Assembly: GCA_034359265.1 (NCBI GenBank)
Contig: CP136892.1
Span: forward strand, 7,860,501 to 7,924,500
Direction of reading: 5' to 3'
Length of the DNA: 64,000 nt
Source of the DNA: Canna indica
Lineage: Eukaryota > Streptophyta > Magnoliopsida > Zingiberales > Cannaceae
The translations under genes and the position numbers were made by a program. The notes beneath the pieces were generated by a model, which was not told where the DNA came from, made no database searches, and was given only the letters and a program-made list of their open reading frames with translations. The number at the start of each line of letters is the position of its first letter. Positions within the stretch are counted from its first letter, which is position 1. Below are positions 53,650-64,000 of this stretch, one piece after another.

Positions 53650-54904
53650 TATAATTGAGCATAGAGTTCTCCAGATATTTTAACTCCATTTTCCTCCTTT
53701 TTTATTAATAAAAATATTTTTTAATTATTTTATTTTATTTTTATTAATTCCATTGCATTATAATTTGAACTTGCTTAGGCTTAGTGATTAGCTTGATTAT
53801 AATGTCTAGCTAGAATTATAATTTGAGCATAGAGTTCACGATGACTGGATTGACGTGTAGAAGCTGATTAGGGCAAAGAAGTTTCTACCCTTCCGGTTAG
53901 AAAAATTGAGAGGCAGCCGTATTTCTAGCTAGAATTTAATTAGTCATTGCCGTGCGTAGACAGAATCACACGTGAGAACAAAAGTTGAAGTTACGTGTAA
54001 AACATGCATGTAATTATTAATCACATAATCGTCCTTTTTGCAGGGGCGGTATTATTCACATCCTCGTCCTTTTTGCACGGGCGGCGCTACATGGGGTGGT
54101 GTGTGTGGGTGGTATGTGCGGAAAAAAATGATTATGGAGCTTGATTCCGTAAAAAAATCTTATGAGCCGGATTTCGACGGTGAAATACGAATTTTAAATC
54201 AGCTTTTATTTGATTTTGAGATTCGTGTTTCACCTTCTGAGTCTCGCTCCATAAAAATTTTCTATGGAGTCGGACTCCATAGTAGCTTTCTTCGGTATGT
54301 GCCCTCACACAATTCATTCTATTGTATAGGAGTAAATGTTGAATTTGCAGGGCCCGGCGCCACCCACACCACTTGATTTTGATTTCGGACGTTACTAAGT
54401 CCAACTCCTCTTTATCAATGCACTTATAGATGTACAAATAGCTGGTGATTAGATATTTGGATATGAATAAATATAGAATATTATTCTTCGTGCACAAGAA
54501 ATATTATTTTTACATTATCTCAAGAAATAGTATTATAAATTTATCTTTTATGATATTTTTTAATATTATTTTTCAACATTTATAATATTATATAAAATAT
54601 TAAGAAAAATTAAATTATTAAATAAATTTTAATAATTGCATATATTAAATAAATAATTATAATGTATGAAAATTAAATTATTTTATTATTACAAAAATCA
54701 AATTATTATAATTATTGATGGGGATTGCGGAGGTCCAAAGTAAGTCCACCATCATTATTTTTGCAAATTATTATTTCAAAAAATAAATTACTATTATTAC
54801 TTTTTCAAATATAACAATTAACAAATTTTATTGAAGAACATTGGAGATGTATAGCTGAAGCCCAAATCAAGAGATCAAGTGAAAGTTCATATACTAGACT
54901 TACT
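53650..54904. other. Upstream intergenic region of the dioxygenase gene
   Basis: AT-rich sequence without a gene. CGTCCTTTTTGCA(C/G)GGGCGG occurs twice at about 54028 and 54066. The block 54080-54370 has loosely inverted ends (GGGGTGGTGTGTGTGGG and CCACCCACACCAC), perhaps a decayed miniature element. Confidence 0.4.
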
Positions 54905-55340
54905 GTTAGGGCTGCCCAGTATTTGGTTCAACTCGAATCGAACCGAAAAACTGAACTAATTTTTTTGGTTCGGTTCAGTTTCAACCATTGTAGGTTCGGT
55001 TCTTTGACCCGAACTGAACCAGAATTTGGATTTCTATTCGGATTCGGTTCCCGGAATTCGAGAATCGACCCAAACCGAAAATCGAATTAATTAAAAAATA
55101 ATATATTTTTAAATTTTTTAATATAGATAAGTAAATGGGTATTATAAAATAATTTTTAATTTTTAATCGAATTAATTAAAATTTTAGTTTTCGGGTTGAA
55201 AATCGAACTGAATCGAATAATTTCGATTCGGGTTAGATCGGTTTAGGTATAGTTCGGTTCGAGTTCGGATTTGAATTCGGGTATATAAAAAAATTCAGTT
55301 TGGTAAAATTCGATTCGGTTCGATTCGGGTTGAACCGAAT
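54905..55340. repeat. Left part of a hAT-like miniature element, cut by Gypsy-1
   Basis: Starting at TAGGGCTGCCCAG (54907), it consists of TCGGTTCGG/CCGAACCGAA-like repeats in both orientations, the composition of plant hAT miniature elements. The remaining part is expected beyond the 3' LTR, outside the window. Confidence 0.55.
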
Positions 55341-55641
55341 TGTTATGTCCGTAAATTTTATATAATTTAATCTAGTTATTTTTTTTTTAGCCGGACGATG
55401 TGGATGCGCATCGAAGCGGGTCAGAAGAAGTGTCGGATAATGTGAATTAAGGTGAGGCCTTTGCGCATGCTTAGTGATTTGTTTTATTTATTTTTATTTT
55501 AGGTTTCGAATTAATTGTCGAGTCGAGTCCGACGATTCGATCGGAATCTAATTTAGGCAAATGTGGGTTGAGTTGGGTAGAAGCCGCAGTTGGGTTAAGT
55601 GAGGGGTAGAATCGTAAAAATAAAATAAATTAAAATAAGAT

Positions 55642-55705
<64 letters not shown>

Positions 55706-57846
55706 TGTAAAAAAAAAAAGGTTTAATTGGGTGTGCGGTTGCTACAGCCGCACACACCCGAAATTAAAAAAAAAAAAAAAAAGAGGCGAGCAAAGAGGCG
55801 GCGACAGAGGGCGACGGAGGAGGTATTGGAAGGAGGGATTGCCGCCGGTGGTGTTGCCGTCGCCGGTGATCGTCGACTCAAGGACTTTAGGGAGCATGTT
55901 CCCCTTCGATTTCCCTACCGGTGAGTGGCCAAACCATTGCCCAAAAACCATAGATTCTTCCCTCTCAATGCCGCCCCATATCTTGATGATGGTAATCCAT
56001 TCTTCAATGGAATTTGATGATGGAATCTTGGGCTAATTCTTGTGTTAAACTTGGGGTTAATGTATACACTATTGAGCATTAGAAAGTTAATTTCGTTGTG
56101 GTGGCCGCGTGCTGCAATTTAGTTTATTTTAATTGGATTTATTATGCTTGAATTGTTTCCTTGGTTGTGTGGATAGTGTTCTTGGTGAAATGATTCTAAT
56201 TTTAGTAGTAATGTGTTGTGTGGATGTATTAATATTGGAAAACCTAAGAAATTTGAAGTGTTACATGCCACCTGCGTCTCTCCTTGTGGCTGCGATAGGT
56301 AGCTCGGTGGTAATAAGGGGAGGTGGAAGTAGAGAAGCCTTAGTTTGTTAGGTTGTAATACTAATCTATGTTGATTTCCTCTTGTAGCCGAATGATGTAG
56401 TTAGGCATTTATTTATGCTTGATTACTTCTTGTGGCTGCACAGTACAGGTAAATGGCAAGTGAATGGTGAAATCAGTAAGATGTTGGTTTAACTAGGTTG
56501 TAACAGTAGGGAATGAGAATTTATTTGGGTGAAGAAAAGAAGAAAGGGTAGGTGGCAGCCATAGTATAACATCTACTATTGTCTTCATGTTATCTTTAGG
56601 ATTAGCATAATTCATTCATGTTATCTTTTGGACTAGCATACTCCATTTATGTTACCTTTTGGATTGACATCTACGGTTAGTGTAATGCTATACAATAAGT
56701 GTGTTTGTATTGGCAAGAAGAAAATTTAAACTATGCCTTAAGCTCTAGTGTACCTTTACAGTATAGTAAATAAGTATTTTATTGTATTTTTAGAAAAGTT
56801 ACCTAGAGACTCAATGACTTAAAATACTATGTGATTACTTAAGAAAAAGGGGGGGGGGGGGTTGTATCATGGGTGTTATCTATAAATTTCAGATATTTCA
56901 TTCAGTTTGGAAATCTTTAAACTACGCTATTGTAGGAAACATGTACTTGGAACCATATGATGTATAAATGTTGGTTTACCTTAAGTGCTTATGGTGTTGA
57001 TGCATTTATTTATTTATTTTATTGTACATGTTTGTGTATGTGAATGAGATGGGGGTTCAGTTGGGCTGATCAGCAGAGGAAGGGTGGACCGGGAAGCTCG
57101 TCAGCGAGCCACACTGACGATCGACCCGGAGTGGCTCTAGTTGGAGGGTTTTTCCCAACCACTTGGGGTTACCGACGCTAGAGGGCCTACCTAGCTCGGG
57201 AACCATGGGCGGGAAGCTCACTAGACATGTTCTAGTAACCGACTCGTATTAATTGAGTTATGTTTTGGATTTATATAAATAAAATATTCAATTCTGAGTT
57301 AAAAAAACTTATCCATTATATTATTATATAACTGTCAACTGTGGACAGTGGTGGGCTCAGGACCGAGCCATTCACTAAGTCTAATGTGGACTTACTTTTG
57401 TTTTCTTGTTTCCTTTCAGCACTAGGTCAGGACAAGTAGTCGCACTGAGGTGTTGGAGTAGCGCAGCTGGGAGCGGCAGGTTCAGGACTGATCTCGTGAC
57501 AAGTCGAAGTTAGAGTTAGGATAGTAGTCAAGTTTAAGGAGAGTCATGTATCGAGACTTATTGTTCTTTATTTCATTTGTGGTTTCTTTATTTCATTTAT
57601 GGTTTCAACATTGTTAAAAGTTTATTCCGGTTGAACATTCATGTTTCCGCGATTTCTTTATCAAAAGATGAATTTGTTTTGGTTCTATAAACATTTATTA
57701 GTGGTTGGAGTTTGAAATATGAAGTTTGTTTTATCCTTATGGTCTGTGATTAGTTTATTTTGTGTCTGTGGTTGTGATTTGAGTAGGCTTCGGGGTATGC
57801 TTGTATACCCTGGCCGGTCACACCATTGTGGAATTGGGGTGTGACA
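55341..57846 (+). repeat. Gypsy-1 5' LTR (2506 bp)
   Basis: TGTTATGTCC at the start and GGGGTGTGACA at the end. It contains a (TA)n run at 55643-55702, a poly-G run near 56849-56862, and TATATAAATAAAAT at about 57273-57287 as a possible TATA box. Short open frames within it are not thought to be genes. Confidence 0.95.
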
Positions 57847-57849
57847 AAG

Positions 57850-57862
57850 TGGTATCAGAGCC
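57850..57862 (+). other. Gypsy-1 primer-binding site
   Basis: TGGTATCAGAGCC, three bases after the LTR, complementary to the 3' end of initiator methionine tRNA. Confidence 0.9.
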
Positions 57863-58054
57863 AGGTTTAGGTATTGACTTCGATTTTAGGGACATTGGGG
57901 TGCTGTATCGGTATTGCTAGCATGTCGGCATACAGTGTGTCCTAGTCACGAGATCGGGGAACTGAGCCTGCGCACCAGCGGCGGTACGTATCATTTTTAT
58001 TCATTGTTCCTGTTAGATTAATTTACCTGTTCTTGGTTGCTATTCTTATTAGTG

Positions 58055-61000
58055 ATGGAGGCATTTAATGATGCTGTGGCGAGTGGTAGTGGGAGTAATT
58101 CCTCAAGTGGACGTGGACGTGGACGTGGGCGCGGTTGTGGTCGCGGCCGTGGACGGGGCCGGGGCCGTGGCGGTAGGCAGCCGGCTCAGGAAGAGGCTGG
58201 TCAGGATCCTCGGGTGACCATGCTAGAGGCTCGAGTGACCGAGTTGACTGAGGAGCTTCGTAGGGAGCGAGAGCTGAGGCAGCAGCAGTCTCAACCTGTG
58301 CCGCCAGTGGCACATGTGGCACAGGGGGCAGCGGAATTGGTACCTCCAGTCGTTAGGGAGGCAGTGTCAGGCAGCGTTGCTTATAAAGATTTTGTTCAAT
58401 TGAGACCGCCGCAGTTCACAGGCACAGACCCTGGTGTGGAGGTGACGACTTTTCTAAACGACTGTCAGGAGTTGTGCGAGGTGTTAGGATGCTCTTCAGT
58501 AGCCATGGTGCAGATGGTGGGTTTGCAGCTGAGGGGACCTGCTAAGGAGTGGCTCCAAGTATGGAAGTCTCGTAGGGGGGTTGATGCACCACCCCCTGAA
58601 TGGGAGGAGTTCCGAGCAGCTATGGTGGAGAAATATCTTCCCAGGAGTGTGCGGGAGAAGAGAGCAAGGGAATTCGAACAGCTCAAGCAGACCGGCAGTA
58701 TGTCAGTGGTAGAGTATGAGGTGGAGTTTACACGCTTATCACGGTACCATCCCCTGCTAGTGGCGACTGAGGCGGACAGGGTCAGGCGGTTCGTGGAGGG
58801 ACTGAGAGTTCAGATTGGCAGACTAATTCATTTTACTGAGGACTCTACTTTCACCCAGGTGGTGGATGAGGCAATGCGGAAGGAGTCGATGGTACAGACT
58901 GATCGACAAGAGGAGCCAGCTAGGAAGAGATTCAGGCCGCAGGGATTTGGCGAGCGACAGGGTTTTTCTGAGGGCATGGTGTCTGGAGCAGCCCGTTCGT
59001 TCGGACGGGGGCAAGGCAGTTTCAGAGGTCGCCCAGGTACCGGGCCGGGGGCCACTCAAAGGACAGTGGGGTCTGAGGTGCAGAGAAGGGTTGAGGTACC
59101 GCAGTGTGGGCAGTGTGGGCGGAGGCACACCGGGATGTGCTTTGGTCGTACAAATGCCTGCTTCGGGTGTGGACAGTCGGGTCACATCAGGAGGGACTGT
59201 CCTATCAGAGGTGGTTCTATTGCAGCACAGTCTAGAGGGAAAGCACCAGTGTCCGCAGCTTCTGTTGCACAAAGAGGTCAGCCTCAGGGTTCAGGGCAGC
59301 CGCGTGCCAGTGGATCTGGGAGAGCTCCTGCGCGAGTATTCACTATGACCCGAGATGGTGCTGAGGTGTCTAAGACCGTGGTAACAGGTATCCTTGCAGT
59401 TTGTTCCATACCTGCATTTATTCTATTTGACCCTGGAGCTACTCATTCCTTTATTTCTGATAACTTTGCTATTAAGCTTGATAAAGAAAAAGATTTCCTT
59501 GAGGTACCCTTGGTTGTATCAACACCGACAGGACATTCTGTCCATGTTGAGATAGTTTTCAAGGGCTGTGAGGTGTCCATTGGTGGGCATGCTTTGGAAG
59601 CAGAATTGGTAATTCTACCCACCTTAGAGATAGATGTGGTATTGGGCATGGACTGGCTATCCTCTCACTATGCCTCTATGGACTGTAGAACGAAGGCTAT
59701 TACTTTTAATAAGCCAGGCATGCCGTCGTTCACTTTCCAGGGTGAAGGTAGAGGGGAATCTTTCGGGGTTATTTCAGCCCTTAAGGCCCGGAAGTTGCTC
59801 GTGAATGGCTGTCAGTCATTTCTAGCTTTTGTGTCCGTGGCTAAGGAAGGTGAAATTTCGGTCAGAAAGGTAGAGGAGACACCGGTGGTTAGTGAATATT
59901 CGGATGTCTTTCCGGAAGAGCTTTCGGGTTTGCCGCCGGTTCGAGAGATTGAGTTTTGCATTGATTTACAGCCAGAGGTGAAGCCAATCTCAATTCCCCC
60001 ATACCGTATGGCACCGGCTGAGTTGAGAGAGCTTAAGGCTCAGTTGCAGGAATTGATGGATCTGGGTTTCATTCGCCCGAGTGTGTCACCCTGGGGAGCG
60101 CCGGTACTTTTTGTTAAAAAGAAAGATGGATCCATGCGGATGTGTGTTGATTACCGGCAGCTAAATAAAGTGACAATCAAGAACCGCTATCCACTCCCGA
60201 GGATTGATGATCTTTTTGATCAATTGCAGGGAGCGCAGTGGTTCTCTAAGATCGACCTAAGGTCAGGGTATCACCAGTTGAGGATCCGGGATCAGGATGT
60301 TCAGAAGACAGCCTTTAGGACGAGATATGGTCACTACAAATTTTTGGTCATTTCTTTCGGGTTGACTAATGCACCGGCTGCATTTATGGATTTGATGAAC
60401 CGTATATTCAAAGAATTTCTGGATAGGTTTGTCATTGTGTTCATAGATGACATCCTGGTTTACTCCCGAAGTGAGGCTGAACATTGTGAGCATTTGAGGG
60501 TAGTTTTGGAGACCCTCAGGAAGCATCAATTATTTGCTAAATTTTCCAAGTGTGAGTTCTGGTTGAACAGTGTGGGATTTTTAGGACATGTGGTATCGAG
60601 GGACGGGGTGAAGGTAGACCCCGCGAAGATTGAAGCAGTGCAGAGATGGAAAAATCCGACTTGTGTGGTTGAGATCCGGAGCTTCTTGGGCTTGGCCGGA
60701 TACTATAGGAAGTTTGTAGAGAACTTTTCTAGAATTGCAGCTCCTTTAACCCGGTTGACACAGAAGAACATCAAATTTGAGTGGGATAGCAAGTGCGAGG
60801 AGAGCTTTCAGGAGCTCAAGGACCGGTTGACTTCAGCTCCAGTATTGGCTCTACCGTCAGGTTCTGGAGGTTTTGTAGTGTACTGTGATGCTTCTATGGT
60901 AGGTTTGGGTTGTGTTTTGATGCAGCATGGTAGGGTGATTGCTTATGCATCTAGGCAGTTGAAACCTCATGAGAAGAACTACCCAACCCATGATTTAGAG

Positions 61001-62812
61001 TTGGCAGCTATAGTATTTGCACTAAAGTTATGGCGCCATTATTTGTATGGGGAAGCTTCTGAGATTTATACTGACCATAAAAGTTTTCAGTACTTGCTTA
61101 CTCAGAAGGAATTGAACTTGAGGCAAAGAAGGTCGTTGGAGTTGTTGAAAGACTATGATTGCACCATTCTATACCATCCTGGGAAAGCTAATGTAGTAGC
61201 TGATGCATTGAGCAGGAAATCTATGGGTAGTCTAGCACACTTGACTTTGAGAAGAAGGCTATTGGCGAGGGAACTTGCTGAGTGTCTGGGAAATGGAGCG
61301 GTGTTATCAGTGTTTAACTCTGGTGGTATGGTGGCGCATTTTCGCGTCCAGTCTACTTTGGTGGATATGCTCCGAACAGCCCAGGGTGAGGATGCATTTT
61401 GTGCTATAACTCGAGGTCTGGTTGAGAGGGGAGATGCAAACGATGGGTTTAGGATTGATGCCGAGGGTGTGTTAAGGTTCAAGGATAGGATTGTGGTACC
61501 GGATATGACAAAAGTCCGCCGTCAGGTACTTGAGATGGCTCATAGTTCCACTTATACTATGCATCCAGGAGCCACCAAGATGTATCGTGATTTGCGGCAG
61601 CATTACTGGTGGAGAGGGATGAAAAGGGAAGTGGCTGAGTTTGTGTCTATGTGTTTGGTCTGTCAACAGGTTAAGGCTGAACATTTGAGACCTGCAGGGT
61701 TGCTTCAGAATCTTGAGGTGCCGGAGTGGAAATGGGAAAAGATTACTATGGATTTTGTTACTGGACTACCCAGGTCGAAGAAGGGGAATGATTCCATCTG
61801 GGTGGTGGTGGATCGGCTAACTAAGTCGGCGCACTTTATTCCGGTGAAGACGACTTTCACCGCAGAGCAGTATGCCTGAATATTTTTGGATCGGATTGTG
61901 GCATATCATGGTATCCCAGTGATGATCATCTCTGATCGGGGTACTCAGTTCACTGCTCGGTATTGGCAGTCTTTCCAGGAGGCTTTGGGCACTCAGGTCA
62001 GATTCAGTACCGCTTTCCATCCGCAGACGGACGGACAGTCCGAGCGGACCATTCAGACTTTGGAGGATATGTTAAGAGCTTGTGTTTTGGATTTAGAGGA
62101 TGGTTGGGAGAAGCACCTGCCCTTAGTAGAGTTCGCCTATAATAATAGTTTCCAGACCAGTATTGGTATGGCGCCTTTTGAGGCCCTGTATGGACGACGA
62201 TGTAGATCCCCCGTGGGGTGGTTCGAGGCTGGGGAGTCTCAGTTGTTGGGGCCCGATTTGGTACAAGATGCCGTGGAAAAAGTAAAACTGATTAAGGATC
62301 GATTGCTGGCAGCCCAAAGTCGTCAGAAGATGTATGCAGATGGAAAGGCCCGGGATATTGAGTTCGCAGAGGGGGAGTTAGTGTTTTTGAAGGTGTCTCC
62401 TATGAAGGGAGTGGTGAGGTTTGGAAAGAAGGGGAAATTAAGTCCTAGGTTTATAGGACCTTTTCCTATCTTACGGCGAAGAGGAGCCGTAGCTTATGAG
62501 TTGGCCTTACCGCCTAACCTAGATAGGGTGCATCCAGTGTTTCATGTTTCGATGTTGAAGCGGTATGTTAGGGATGAGACTCATGTTCTTGAGCCGTCAG
62601 TGGTGGAGGTTGATTCGGCAATCTCATATGAGGAGAAACCTGTAGAGATTTTGGATCGCCAGATTAGGAAGCTGAGGTCTAAGGAAGTTATGCTGGTGAA
62701 GGTCCGTTGGGAACACCACACTAGTCAAGAAGCTACCTGGGAGGTGGAGAGTGCGATGAGGGAGAAGTATCCCTATCTTTTTGATTCCTTGGTGAGTTCT
62801 TTTCTACCCTAA
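58055..62812 (+). pseudogene. Gypsy-1 gag-pol polyprotein with one in-frame stop
   Basis: The ATG at 58055 begins [11 protein letters not shown]. Approximate residues counted from six codons upstream: Gly-Arg repeat 25-46, capsid-like gag 115-290 ([24 protein letters not shown]), zinc knuckle [14 protein letters not shown] 375-388, aspartic protease [10 protein letters not shown] with D465, reverse transcriptase from about 655 ([29 protein letters not shown] with the DD at 804-805), RNase H from about 945 ([10 protein letters not shown]), and integrase zinc finger near 1170-1215 (C-x2-C in CLVCQQ). TGA at 61877-61879 lies inside the integrase core. The same frame continues at 61880 with DRGTQFTARYW, HPQTDGQSER and a C-terminal chromodomain (VEILDRQIRKLRSKEV, VRWEHHTSQEATWE). 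All domains have their key residues apart from the stop. Confidence 0.95.
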
Positions 62813-62832
62813 ATTCGAGGTCGAATTTTTTT

Positions 62833-62844
62833 AAGGGGGGAAGA
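62833..62844 (+). other. Gypsy-1 polypurine tract
   Basis: AAGGGGGGAAGA directly before the 3' LTR. Confidence 0.9.
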
Positions 62845-62845
62845 T

Positions 62846-63145
62846 TGTTATGTCCGTAAATTTTATATAATTTAATCTAGTTATTTTTTTTTTTAGCCGG
62901 ACGATGTGGATGCGCATCGAAGCGGGTCGGAAGAAGTGTCGGATAATGTGAATTAAGGTGAGGCCTTTGCGCATGCTTAGTGATTTGTTTTATTTATTTT
63001 TATTTTAGGTTTCGAATTAATTGTCGAGTCGAGTCCGACGATTCGATCGGAATCTAATTTAGGCAAATGTGGGTTGAGTTGGGTAGAAGCCGCAGTTGGG
63101 TTAAGTGAGGGGTAGAATCGTAAAAATAAAATAAATTAAAATAAG

Positions 63146-63238
<93 letters not shown>

Positions 63239-64000
63239 AAAGAAAAAAAAAAGGGTTTAATTGGGTGTGCGGTTGCTACAGCCGCACACACCCGAAATTA
63301 AAAAAAGAAGAAGAGAGAGGCGAGCAGAGAGGCGGCGAGCAGAGAGGCGGCGACAGAGGGCGACGGAGGAGGTATTGGAAGGAGGGATTGCCGCCGGTGG
63401 TGTTGCCGTCGCCGGTGATCGTCGACTCAAGGACTTTAGGGAGCATCTTCCCCTTCGATTTCCCTACCGGTGAGTGGCCAAACCATTGCCCAAAAACCAT
63501 AGATTCTTCCCTCTCAATGCCGCCCCATATCTTGATGATGGTAATCCATTCTTCAATGGAATTTGATGATGGAATCTTGGGCTAATTCTTGTGTTAAACT
63601 TGGGGTTAATGTATACACTATTGAGCATTAGAAAGTTAATTTCGTTGTGGTGGCCGCGTGCTGCAATTTAGTTTATTTTAATTGGATTTATTATGCTTGA
63701 ATTGTTTCCTTGGTTGTGTGGATAGTGTTCTTGGTGAAATGATTCTAATTTTAGTAGTAATGTGTTGTGTGGATGTATTAATATTGGAAAACCTAAGAAA
63801 TTTGAAGTGTTACATGCCACCTGCGTCTCTCCTTGTGGCTGCGATAGGTAGCTCGGTGGTAATAAGGGGAGGTGGAAGTAGAGAAGCCTTAGTTTGTTAG
63901 GTTGTAATACTAATCTATGTTGATTTCCTCTTGTAGCCGAATGATGTAGTTAGGCATTTATTTATGCTTGATTACTTCTTGTGGCTGCACAGTACAGGTA
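62846..64000 (+). repeat. Gypsy-1 3' LTR, first 1155 bp
   Basis: Matches the 5' LTR from its first base. Differences seen: A to G near 62930 (GTCGG for GTCAG), G to C near 63447 (GCATCTT for GCATGTT), an extra GCGAGCAGAGAGGCG unit near 63330, and (TA)n followed by a long (TG)n at 63147-63233 in place of the TA run. The rest lies outside the window. Confidence 0.95.
63147..63233. repeat. (TA)n(TG)n microsatellite in the 3' LTR
   Basis: About 18 TA units followed by about 24 TG units; the 5' LTR has only TA units here with one G interruption. Confidence 0.9.

Larger units (their letters stand above)
55341..64000 (+). mobile_element. Young Ty3/gypsy chromovirus-like retrotransposon, Gypsy-1 (3' LTR runs off the window)
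   Basis: 5' LTR 55341-57846, primer-binding site 57850-57862, one long gag-pol frame 58055-62812 with a single internal stop, polypurine tract 62833-62844, and 3' LTR from 62846. The visible parts of the two LTRs differ by very few substitutions plus microsatellite length changes, so insertion was recent. A C-terminal chromodomain after the integrase, the initiator-Met primer site and the 2.5-kb LTR suggest the Tekay/Del clade. The left flank CGAAT (55336-55340) would be the 5-bp target duplication; the right one is not visible. Confidence 0.95.

Noticed and set aside
55659..56036. Open frame starting with alternating Tyr-Ile, in the Gypsy-1 5' LTR (similar frame at 63265-63585)
   Set aside because: The start is a translated TA microsatellite and the rest is LTR sequence that also occurs in the 3' LTR; no domain is present.
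58866..59348. 160-codon alternative frame within Gypsy-1 gag
   Set aside because: Overlaps the conserved gag frame with no recognisable domain; a frame shadow of GC-rich coding sequence.

Overview
The window looks like transposon-packed nuclear DNA of a flowering plant, probably a eudicot; the species cannot be told from sequence alone. The evidence is plant-type CACTA (En/Spm) transposons with TNP2 and Transposase_24 genes, copia and Tekay/Del-like gypsy LTR retrotransposons, L1-type LINEs with a plant RNase H tail, hAT miniature elements, an AT-rich background and spliced genes. Bacterial-style operons, rRNA, tRNA and CRISPR arrays were not seen. Only one intact host gene is visible: a four-exon 2-oxoglutarate/Fe(II) dioxygenase on the minus strand (52209-53578). 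Fragments of two other host genes occur, a TRM10-type tRNA methyltransferase (about 786-1590) and a Gnk2/DUF26 protein (about 39396-39770), both broken.

Layout. 1-2151: probable CACTA element carrying the TRM10 fragment, its right end inserted in a copia gag. 2152-3060: copia remnant in which one LTR sits between gag and the 3' end of pol. 3187-7074: second copia copy with two LTRs, split by a 451-bp hAT element. 7480-13963: complete 6.5-kb CACTA-1. 14854-15420: hAT element. 15856-23420: copia-type LTR pair around a truncated CACTA-3 (18422-22490). 24384-26084: LINE tail. 27832-34092: mosaic gypsy remnant. 34093-39144: decayed CACTA-4. 40790-42300: second LINE tail holding two miniature elements. 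42368-51993: CACTA-5, itself interrupted by CACTA-2 (44715-50257). 52209-53578: dioxygenase gene. 54905-55340: half of a hAT-like repeat, cut by a young gypsy element (55341 to beyond 64000) with near-identical LTRs and one premature stop.

How the parts work together. In the CACTA family TNP2 is the transposase and the Transposase_24 protein is thought to bind the sub-terminal repeats. All five large copies share one plan: CACTACTAG ends, sub-terminal arrays of an AGCAACGGC-like motif (diverged in CACTA-4/5), an inward TATA box where readable, a GC-rich leader, a 26-bp repeat array, a palindrome of about 195 bp, then TNP2 and Transposase_24. Every copy is defective, so any movement would need help in trans. 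The conserved palindrome upstream of TNP2 is the most interesting unexplained structure in the window.
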